6,021 nucleotides of DNA from a bacterium (GTDB lineage: Bacteria; Acidobacteriota; Blastocatellia; Pyrinomonadales; Pyrinomonadaceae): assembly GCA_029945985.1 (NCBI GenBank), contig JAQSDP010000125.1, positions 1 through 6,021 on the forward strand, written 5' to 3'. The notes beneath the pieces were generated by a model. It saw nothing but the letters and a program-made list of their open reading frames with translations, was not told the DNA's origin and made no database searches. The translations under genes and the position numbers were made by a program. Position 1 is the stretch's first letter. Each line of letters begins with the position of its first letter. Below, one piece after another: positions 1 to 6,021 of this stretch.

Positions 1-2792
1 GAAAGATCTCGCGCCTGCCCGTTTCGATCCGTATCGTTCTCGAGTCCGTCCTCCGAAACTTTGACGATGGGAAAAAGATCAGTGAGGCCAATATCCGGGC
101 GCTGTCGTCGTGGAAGGCTGAGGACGAACGGTCAGAGGAGATACCGTTCGTTGTGGCTCGCGTTATTCTGCAGGATTTTACGGGAGTTCCGCTTCTGGTT
201 GACCTCGCCGCAATGCGTTCCGCAGTACAGAGGATGGGTAAGGATGTAAGCGTGATCGAGCCCCTCGTGCCGGTCGATCTTGTGATCGATCATTCGGTGC
301 AGGTTGACTATGCGGGCAGCGAATCTGCGTATCAGCGAAACATGGAGATCGAGTTTCTCCGCAACGGGCAGCGTTATCGATTTCTTAAGTGGGGAACTCA
401 AGCTTTCAACGGATTCCGGGTTGTGCCTCCGGGAATCGGGATCGTGCATCAAGTAAACCTTGAATACTTGGCGAAGGGCGTGTTCGAACGCGACGGCGTT
501 TATTTTCCTGATTCGCTGGTTGGTACGGATTCGCACACGACTATGATCAACGGTCTTGGGATCGTCGGCTGGGGAGTTGGCGGAATCGAGGCCGAGGCCG
601 GAATGCTTGGCCAACCGGTGTATTTTCTTACGCCTGACGTTGTGGGAGTTCACCTTTCCGGCGACCTGCCGCAGGGAGCGACGGCGACTGACCTTGTTCT
701 GCGAATCACGGAAATGCTCCGCAAGGCTAAGGTGGTAGGCAAATTCGTCGAGTTCTTTGGCGAAGGGGCGGCCGCACTAAACGCCACTGACCGAGCCACC
801 ATCGCCAATATGGCACCCGAATACGGCGCGACAATGGGCTTTTTCGGCGTCGACGAAAAAACCTTGGAATATTTTGCCGCCACGGGGCGATCTTCAGAAC
901 AGATAGAGACTATCCGTAATTACTACACGGCCCAGCAGATGTTCGGGATCCCGCGGGAAGGCGAAGTCGATTATTCGACGGTGATCGATCTGAACCTTGA
1001 AACGATCAACCCTTCTGTCGCGGGGCCCAAGCGGCCGCAGGACCGGATCGAACTTTCGAATCTGGACGACCGATTCCTCGAGCTATTTTCGCAGCCCGTT
1101 GCGGATGGAGGCTACGGCAAATTGGCAGAAGAGATCGAGAAGCGCTATGTGGTATCGCTTTCCGGATATCCTTCGGACGTAGTTCAGGGTGGTGGAAGCC
1201 AGGATTCGAAGTCGATCCCTCTTCCGGTTCTCGGCGAGGTGAGTGAGCGAAACACGAACGTCACTACAGAGGTCGAGATGATGAACAATCGTCCCACCCC
1301 CGACCGGGTAACGCAGGAAGGAGATGGTTATGAGCCCGTGCAGACTAACGTTGGGAACGGCGACGTTCTCATCGCAGCTATAACCTCGTGTACGAATACC
1401 TCGAATCCGGCTGTCATGATCGCTGCTGGGATCGTGGCAAAGAAGGCAGTCGAGAAGGGACTTAAAGTCCCGCCTTATGTGAAGACGTCGCTCGCTCCAG
1501 GGTCGCGGGTGGTGACGGAATATCTGAATAAGACCGGGCTAACAACCTATCTGGATCAAATCGGCTTCAATCTCGTTGGATATGGATGCACTACCTGCAT
1601 CGGAAACTCGGGCCCTCTGGATGCTGGTATTGAAGAAGCCATCGTAGAGCACGACCTGATCGCCGCATCCGTTCTTTCCGGAAATCGGAACTTTGAGGCT
1701 CGTGTGCATCAGAACATTAAGGCCAACTTCCTGATGTCACCGCCTCTGGTAGTTGCTTACGCTCTTGCGGGGACGGTGATAAAAGACGTTTATCTGCATC
1801 CAATTGGAAAAGACAGCGAAGATAAGGATGTTTTTCTGAAGGATATTTGGGCCTCGCTCGATGAAGTGAAGGAAGTCCTGCAGGGAGCGACCGATCCGGA
1901 GACCTATCGCCGACTATACAGCGAATTCGCCGAGCAGAACCCGCTTTGGAATGACATTGCTACGAGCGTTGGCAAGGTCTACGAGTGGGATGCGTCATCA
2001 ACTTATATTCAAGAGCCTCCATTTTTTGAAGATTTTTCGATGGAAAGCGGGAGCTTTTCGGACTTTTTGGGGGCTAGGGCGTTAGCGATCTTTGGCGACT
2101 CAGTGACTACGGATCATATTTCGCCGGCAGGTGCCATAAAAGCGAGTTCACCTGCTGGATTATATTTACAGGAGAAAGGTGTTGATCCTAAGGACTTTAA
2201 CTCGTACGGTTCGCGCCGTGGCAACGATCGCGTTATGCTTCGCGGCACGTTTGCGAACGTGCGGATCAAAAATTTGATCGTCGCACCGGTCGAGGGCGGC
2301 GTAACGCTTCATCAGCCCGATGGCGAGCAAATGTCTATATACGACGCCGCAGTGAAGTATCAGGAGGAAGGCACGCCGACGTTCATTCTGGCAGGTCAAG
2401 AGTACGGAACCGGAAGTTCCAGGGATTGGGCGGCAAAGGGAACTAAATTGATGGGTGTAAAGGCCGTCATCGCTGAGTCTTTTGAAAGGATCCATCGTTC
2501 GAACCTTGTAGGTATGGGAGTCCTTCCGCTTCAGTTCATGGAAGGCGTGTCCGCAACCAGGCTCAAACTAGATGGAACGGAGACCTTTGACCTGACCGGT
2601 GTTGCGTCCGGTGATGTACGGCCTCGGCAAAGCGTCACGCTTACTATCCACCGCGCAGACGGCTCGTCAGAATCGGTCGAACTAATTCTTAGGATCGATA
2701 CACCTATCGAGATCGAGTATTACAAGAATGGCGGCATCCTGCCGTTTGTATTAAGGCAATTGCTGTCGGCGTCGGCGGCCACAGGTCATTAA
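1..2792 (+). CDS. acnA: Aconitate hydratase A (aconitase), 5' end outside the window
   Basis: This enzyme isomerises citrate to isocitrate through cis-aconitate in the cytoplasmic TCA cycle, using a [4Fe-4S] cluster. The frame is open from the first full codon at base 3 to TAA at 2790-2792, giving 929 residues. Family sequence is already readable from base 3 (ISRLPVSIRIVLESVLRNFD), so the in-frame GTG at 153 is internal. By recalled alignment to E. coli AcnA, about 33 N-terminal residues are missing. Visible motifs are QDFTGVP, the active-site DSH in VGTDSHTTMINGLG (528-536), the cluster cysteines in SCTNTSN (codon 1389) and GCTTCIGNSGP (codons 1587 and 1596), GDSVTTDHISPAG, and the swivel-domain YGTGSSRDWAAKG (from 2403) followed by ESFERIHRSNLVGMG. 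All expected catalytic elements are present and no frameshift is seen. The linker before SCTNTSN is about 60 residues longer than in E. coli. Apo-AcnA can bind mRNA in some bacteria; nothing here tests that. Confidence 0.97.
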   Translation, partial: KISRLPVSIRIVLESVLRNFDDGKKISEANIRALSSWKAEDERSEEIPFVVARVILQDFTGVPLLVDLAAMRSAVQRMGKDVSVIEPLVPVDLVIDHSVQVDYAGSESAYQRNMEIEFLRNGQRYRFLKWGTQAFNGFRVVPPGIGIVHQVNLEYLAKGVFERDGVYFPDSLVGTDSHTTMINGLGIVGWGVGGIEAEAGMLGQPVYFLTPDVVGVHLSGDLPQGATATDLVLRITEMLRKAKVVGKFVEFFGEGAAALNATDRATIANMAPEYGATMGFFGVDEKTLEYFAATGRSSEQIETIRNYYTAQQMFGIPREGEVDYSTVIDLNLETINPSVAGPKRPQDRIELSNLDDRFLELFSQPVADGGYGKLAEEIEKRYVVSLSGYPSDVVQGGGSQDSKSIPLPVLGEVSERNTNVTTEVEMMNNRPTPDRVTQEGDGYEPVQTNVGNGDVLIAAITSCTNTSNPAVMIAAGIVAKKAVEKGLKVPPYVKTSLAPGSRVVTEYLNKTGLTTYLDQIGFNLVGYGCTTCIGNSGPLDAGIEEAIVEHDLIAASVLSGNRNFEARVHQNIKANFLMSPPLVVAYALAGTVIKDVYLHPIGKDSEDKDVFLKDIWASLDEVKEVLQGATDPETYRRLYSEFAEQNPLWNDIATSVGKVYEWDASSTYIQEPPFFEDFSMESGSFSDFLGARALAIFGDSVTTDHISPAGAIKASSPAGLYLQEKGVDPKDFNSYGSRRGNDRVMLRGTFANVRIKNLIVAPVEGGVTLHQPDGEQMSIYDAAVKYQEEGTPTFILAGQEYGTGSSRDWAAKGTKLMGVKAVIAESFERIHRSNLVGMGVLPLQFMEGVSATRLKLDGTETFDLTGVASGDVRPRQSVTLTIHRADGSSESVELILRIDTPIEIEYYKNGGILPFVLRQLLSASAATGH

Positions 2793-2833
2793 AAGGCCTT
2801 GCGATTTTCGGACTATGTCCATGTAGTTTTTGC

Positions 2834-2839
2834 AGGAGA
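2834..2839 (+). promoter_or_regulatory. Ribosome binding site of the C25 peptidase
   Basis: AGGAGA lies about 10 bases before the ATG at 2850 and decides the start. An in-frame TTG at 2799, only six bases after the aconitase stop, would add 17 residues. Those residues would place a poorly fitting stretch ahead of an otherwise standard signal peptide, and the TTG lacks a comparable Shine-Dalgarno sequence. Confidence 0.75.
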
Positions 2840-2849
2840 AGTATTCCCC

Positions 2850-5549
2850 ATGAGTAGAAGTTTTCTTTCGTTCACAGCCCTCGCCTCAATCCTTTTCGGT
2901 GCGGTCGGCCCTGTTGTTGCACAAAATTCTAAGCGTCTGCCGCAGAACGCCACCGAACGTGGCCGAGCTGAAGAGGCAGCATCTCGCTCACTCCGTACTT
3001 TGCCGATACAGGCAAAGGGCCAGCCTTCGAGATTGCCGAAAAAAGTTACGAAGTTTGCGAAAGTCGAAGCCTTCACCGAGGGCAAGGGAGCCTACATTCG
3101 GTGGAAGATGGAGGCGGAATATAAAAACGCCGGATTCCGAGTTTACCGAACGGACAAGTATGGTGAAACTCCGATGTCCGGCTTCATCCCGGGTTCGTCG
3201 TTCAGCTTTGGAGACCAAATTCTTACAGATGCGGAGTACCATGCATACGATCCGAAGGGTTCGCAGGAGTCTGCATACTACGTCGAAGCGGTCAGCGACG
3301 ACGGCACTTCTTTGAAGTCCGGCTACCTCGTCCCGGAATATACTGACTCAATAGAGAACATTCCCGGAGGGGCCAAGATCAAAGAGGAAACATTTGCCGA
3401 GAAGGCCGGAGATAATCGGATGTCCGAGGAACTGAAGGTATCGTCCGAGCTTCAAACCGAGATCCAGAAAGGGCTCCTTGCGCCAGATCCGACTAAACAT
3501 CGAGAAGTAATTTCTACTCCGGGAGCAGTTCGGATCGCGTCGAAAGCAGACGGCCTCATTCGTGTGACAAAGGCCGAACTTCAGACGGGAGGGTTCGATG
3601 TAAATTCAAATTCTGCGAACTGGCAGATCTATATGGATGGGGTTGAGCTTCCGATGATCATAGGGGCCAATGCTGATTACATCGAGTTCTTGGGGAAAGC
3701 GATCGAGACGCTCGAGTCGGACATTAGGATTTATTACTTGATCCCGGGGACAACAGCTGGAAGACGGATAGCCAATCGAACAGCGCGTCCGCCGCTAAGC
3801 ACTTTGCTGTCGCGCAAATACGACCAGACCTTTGTACGAGAAGACAAAAAAAACTTCACCAGTCAGATACTGAATGGAGAGACTGAAAACTGGTTTGGGG
3901 ATGTCGTAACCCCCACGGCGTTCGACTACAAATTCAGTCTCTCGGGGGTCGACAGAACTGAAGGAACACGCAAGTTGACGATCGCTTTTCAGGGATTTTC
4001 AATCACGCAGCACTCGGTTGAACTGACGCTGAACGGACTTTTGCTTCCAACTGTAACGGGAAGCGCGCGTTTCCCCTTCCAGCGTGACATAGATGTGCCT
4101 GTCTCGGCACTGCTCGACGGTGAAAACACGCTTCGGATACGTACGCTTGCGAGTGGCGACATCAATCTTCTAAAGCGCCTGAGCATCGACTTTCCACGTA
4201 GTTACATAGCGATCGAGAACAAGCTGGAGTTTCACACGGAAAACTACAAAAATGCGCGAGTTTCAGGATTCTCATCGCCCAATATTCGCGTGTTCGATGT
4301 AACTTACGAGGACTCCCCGCGACTATTAACGAATTTGCAGATGGCTGAGACCAACGGTACTTGGGGGCCTGTCATTCCTGCTGGCCGCTCTCAAGTTCTG
4401 TATGCTGTCGAAGCCAATGTTTATGGCACGGCTCTCTCCGTAACGCCGATCGATCCGGCCCTCTTGGGTGAGCCTTCAAATACCGGAACATTGATCCTTA
4501 TCGCCCATCCATCCCTAATGGCCGAGGCCAATGCTTGGGCGACATACCGGTCGGGCCAAGGAATTGTGACCAAGGTCGTCGATGTCAACGATATCTACGA
4601 CGAATTTAATTATGGCGTAATAAGTTCGCACGCCATTGAAGACTTCCTTCTCTACGCGAAGAACAACTGGCAGACGCCGCCTTCCTACGTTCTTTTGTTC
4701 GGCGATGGTCATTACGACACGAAGAATTACGATGCTGCGGATCCGGGTTATTGGAACATGGTTCCCGCTCGGCAAGTGGATACGTTGTACGAGCAGACTG
4801 GAAGTGACGAGGCTCTGGCCGACTTCAATGATGACGGTCTTGCTGATATTCCCGTCGGACGCATACCGGCTCGGACCGGCTCGGTAGTAACCGTCGCTCT
4901 CAACAAGGTAACTGCCTGGGAAAGCGCTGTCACTGCAAACTCGATGAACCGTGGGGTACTTTTTGCACACGATTGGCCGGACGGTTACGATTTCAAGGCG
5001 ATGAGCGATCGGGTGATGTCCAAACTGCCTGCATCCGTGCCGAAGCTCTCGATCTCCCAGACCTCGGCAACTGCACAAACTGATATCATCAACGCTGTCA
5101 ACGATCTCGATGGTGGTACGGCACAGGCCCCCGGCACGAATGCGGGTCAGTATCTATTGAACTACACCGGCCACGGTAACGTGACTTCATGGAGAAACAC
5201 TTCCTTTTTCTCGGCTTCACAAGCTCCGCAGCTAACGAATGGTGCGTATCCGTCCTTGATGATCTCGCTCACATGTTTGAACGGATTCTTCATGACGGAT
5301 TTTGACGGATTCGCGGAGACGATGGTTAAGGCGCCTAGCGGTGGAGCGGTTGCAGCATGGGCGTCGACCGGGAAGACAACCCCTGATGTCCAGGAGATCA
5401 TGGCAGCTCGCTTCTATTTGAAGCTCGGCGAAGGGAATATTCCGCGGCTCGGTGATCTCATCAATGACGCCAAGGCTCAGGTCCCCGCCGGTGCCGACGT
5501 CCGGCTCTCGTGGGCATTGATCGGCGACCCGATGCTGAAGGTTCGTTGA
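2850..5549 (+). CDS. Secreted gingipain-type cysteine peptidase (family C25)
   Basis: The product is a predicted exported endopeptidase of 899 residues, counted from the ATG at 2850. Residues 1-24 form a Sec signal peptide: Arg3, a hydrophobic core over about 5-20, and a likely cut after VVA (24|25). Residues about 64-160 resemble a fibronectin type III-like domain (NAGFRVYRTDKYGE, then YYVEAVSDDG). Residues about 226-300 (VRIASKADGLIRVTKAEL, WQIYMDGVELP) and 346-450 are beta-rich and resemble the prodomain regions of C25 proteins. The catalytic domain spans about 546-899. It contains LLFGDGHYD (615-623), DFNDDGLADIPVGRIPAR (658-675), the catalytic His775 in NYTGHGNVTSW and Cys809 in SLTCLNGFF. 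The 34-residue His-Cys spacing is close to that of gingipain R. The protein ends at GDPMLKVR, the usual end of the catalytic fold, so no type IX sorting domain follows. It lies 57 bases after aconitase on the same strand. Cleavage specificity (Arg, Lys or other) cannot be read from the sequence. Confidence 0.9.
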   Translation: MSRSFLSFTALASILFGAVGPVVAQNSKRLPQNATERGRAEEAASRSLRTLPIQAKGQPSRLPKKVTKFAKVEAFTEGKGAYIRWKMEAEYKNAGFRVYRTDKYGETPMSGFIPGSSFSFGDQILTDAEYHAYDPKGSQESAYYVEAVSDDGTSLKSGYLVPEYTDSIENIPGGAKIKEETFAEKAGDNRMSEELKVSSELQTEIQKGLLAPDPTKHREVISTPGAVRIASKADGLIRVTKAELQTGGFDVNSNSANWQIYMDGVELPMIIGANADYIEFLGKAIETLESDIRIYYLIPGTTAGRRIANRTARPPLSTLLSRKYDQTFVREDKKNFTSQILNGETENWFGDVVTPTAFDYKFSLSGVDRTEGTRKLTIAFQGFSITQHSVELTLNGLLLPTVTGSARFPFQRDIDVPVSALLDGENTLRIRTLASGDINLLKRLSIDFPRSYIAIENKLEFHTENYKNARVSGFSSPNIRVFDVTYEDSPRLLTNLQMAETNGTWGPVIPAGRSQVLYAVEANVYGTALSVTPIDPALLGEPSNTGTLILIAHPSLMAEANAWATYRSGQGIVTKVVDVNDIYDEFNYGVISSHAIEDFLLYAKNNWQTPPSYVLLFGDGHYDTKNYDAADPGYWNMVPARQVDTLYEQTGSDEALADFNDDGLADIPVGRIPARTGSVVTVALNKVTAWESAVTANSMNRGVLFAHDWPDGYDFKAMSDRVMSKLPASVPKLSISQTSATAQTDIINAVNDLDGGTAQAPGTNAGQYLLNYTGHGNVTSWRNTSFFSASQAPQLTNGAYPSLMISLTCLNGFFMTDFDGFAETMVKAPSGGAVAAWASTGKTTPDVQEIMAARFYLKLGEGNIPRLGDLINDAKAQVPAGADVRLSWALIGDPMLKVR

Positions 5550-5571
5550 CAACCGCGAAATGAATAAAATA

Positions 5572-5603
5572 AAAGGCGTACTCGAGAGATCGGGTACGCC
5601 TTT
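5572..5603. terminator. Bidirectional intrinsic terminator between the convergent units
   Basis: Bases 5572-5581 (AAAGGCGTAC) pair perfectly with 5594-5603. Four further inner pairs (U-G, C-G, G-C, A-U) close a GAGA loop at 5586-5589, giving a stem of about 14 pairs. Read on the minus strand the hairpin is followed by TTTTATTTTATT, a good U-rich tail. It starts eight bases after the CCA end of the tRNA, so it fits as the tRNA terminator. Read on the plus strand it lies 22 bases after the peptidase stop, but the T-tract is weak (TTTCTAATTA), so termination in that direction is probably less efficient. Confidence 0.85.
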
Positions 5604-5611
5604 CTAATTAC

Positions 5612-5687
5612 TGGTACTCGCGGCGGGATTTGAACCTGCGACTTCTTCCTTCGGAGGGAAGCACTCTATCCACTGAGCTACGCGAGC
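5612..5687 (-). tRNA. tRNA-Arg, anticodon CCG
   Basis: The minus strand folds into a complete 76-base cloverleaf. The acceptor arm GCTCGCG pairs with CGCGAGT (first pair G-U), followed by discriminator A and an encoded CCA. The D arm is GCTC/GAGT with loop AGTGGATA. The anticodon stem is CTTCC/GGAAG with loop CTCCGAA, which puts anticodon CCG at plus positions 5652-5654 and reads CGG arginine codons. A20 in the D loop and C35 in the anticodon match known arginyl-tRNA synthetase identity elements of E. coli. The variable loop is AAGTC and the T loop is TTCAAAT. The T stem is GCAGG against CCCGC, leaving one A-C mismatch in the middle. No strong promoter is visible in the 35 bases upstream, so the tRNA may be transcribed from within or beyond the recombinase gene. 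Confidence 0.97.
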
Positions 5688-5722
5688 AGATAAAAGGTTG
5701 GAGACTCTCAGTAAACTAACCC
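5688..5722. other. Short spacer between recombinase stop and tRNA 5' end
   Basis: This 35-base gap carries no gene. On the minus strand it can form an imperfect hairpin: GGTT (5721-5718) with AACC (5699-5696), and an inner GAG/CTC pairing, followed by TTTTAT. That could be a weak terminator or pause for the recombinase, but the unpaired inner bases make it poor. I see no clear -35/-10 pair and no tRNA 3' fragment that would mark an attachment site. Confidence 0.3.
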
Positions 5723-6021
5723 TCAATTTACACCACCGATTTCCTGTACGTCAAGCCGGTTCACCGCGTCTCTGAGATCGCTTCTTTCGGCGGTCATATA
5801 GATGGATGAAGTTGTCATATCGGAATGGTTGAACAGTTCCTTTATGAGATACGGATTGACGCCGCGCTTCAGGAGTTCAGATCCGAATATATGTCTGAGA
5901 TCGTGGAAGTGAAAGTTTTCCTCTCGCGTTCCGTTCTCTTTGTTTATCCGGGCATTCAATAAGGCTTTGTGCCATCGCTTTTCGAAACGCTCGAAAGGGA
6001 AGGGAAGCTGCCCGTCCGCTA
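5723..6021 (-). CDS. Tyrosine recombinase (phage-type integrase), C-terminal part only
   Basis: The last 98 residues of a tyrosine recombinase are visible; the frame is open to the right edge (first full codon at 6019-6017) and stops with TGA at 5725-5723. The protein would cut and rejoin DNA at a specific site through a covalent phosphotyrosine link. Visible catalytic residues are His and Arg of HFHDLRHIFG (His codon at 5905-5903, Arg at 5896-5894), His of LFNHSDM (5827-5825) and the nucleophile Tyr in SSIYMTA (5800-5798). The Arg-to-His spacing of 23 and His-to-Tyr spacing of 9 residues are those of the family. The upstream FERFEKRWHKALLNA helix is also typical of integrase catalytic domains. 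The usual LGH box reads FNH here. An in-frame TTG at 5959 is internal, not the start. The end with the N-terminal DNA-binding domain and the remaining catalytic residues lies outside the window, so whether the gene is intact, and whether it belongs to a phage, island or XerC/D-like system, cannot be told. Its 3' end lies 35 bases from the tRNA-Arg. Confidence 0.92.
   Translation of the reverse strand, partial: ADGQLPFPFERFEKRWHKALLNARINKENGTREENFHFHDLRHIFGSELLKRGVNPYLIKELFNHSDMTTSSIYMTAERSDLRDAVNRLDVQEIGGVN

Noticed and set aside
153..155. GTG as the start of aconitase
   Set aside because: Fifty further in-frame codons upstream match the family, so this codon is an internal valine.
132..653. 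173-codon open frame on the minus strand opposite aconitase
   Set aside because: It lies fully within a well-conserved aconitase coding region, has no recognisable domain, and is rich in Arg/His as expected for an antisense shadow.
2799..2801. TTG start for the peptidase
   Set aside because: The ATG at 2850 has AGGAGA at good spacing and begins a typical signal peptide directly.
4515..5078. 187-codon open frame on the minus strand opposite the C25 catalytic domain
   Set aside because: The plus-strand frame holds conserved C25 motifs over the same bases. The antisense product resembles no family I know and has no plausible ribosome binding site.
5578..5620. Seven-base repeat GTACTCG in the terminator arm (5578-5584) and the tRNA acceptor region (5614-5620) as a possible att core
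   Set aside because: It is too short, and both copies are explained by the hairpin and the acceptor stem.
5688..5722. Promoter for the tRNA, such as TTTACT with TTTTAT
   Set aside because: The spacer is only about 14 bases and both boxes match poorly, so the site cannot be supported.

Overview
The window looks like a stretch of chromosome from a Gram-negative, respiring bacterium. It holds four genes. A 5'-truncated aconitase A and a secreted gingipain-type (C25) cysteine peptidase lie in tandem on the plus strand. A tRNA-Arg(CCG) and the C-terminal end of a tyrosine recombinase lie on the minus strand. The gene content and moderate GC would fit a phylum such as Acidobacteriota, but nothing here fixes the taxonomy and that placement is a guess.

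Layout. Bases 1-2792 encode aconitase; its frame is open to the left edge, so the true start lies outside the window. After a 57-base gap, a Met start at 2850 with a good ribosome binding site begins an 899-residue exported protein ending at 5549. It has a signal peptide, an FnIII-like domain, a prodomain-like beta region, and a C25 catalytic domain with a visible His/Cys pair that runs to the very C-terminus. A strong hairpin at 5572-5603 separates the convergent units and can serve as a terminator in both directions; its U-rich tail is better on the minus strand, the side of the tRNA. A complete tRNA-Arg with encoded CCA lies at 5687-5612 (minus). Thirty-five bases upstream of its 5' end the tyrosine recombinase stops (5723); that gene runs off the right edge.

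How the genes relate. Aconitase is a core TCA-cycle enzyme and the peptidase is a cell-envelope or extracellular enzyme. Their tandem order may mean shared transcription, but no functional link is evident. The tRNA and recombinase together suggest the edge of an integrated element extending to the right. However, the recombinase faces the 5' end of the tRNA, which is not the usual arrangement for integration at a tRNA 3' end. I found no CRISPR array, insertion sequence, riboswitch or clearly undescribed system. The most interesting points are the tRNA/recombinase geometry, the tRNA T-stem mismatch, the peptidase architecture and the long aconitase linker.
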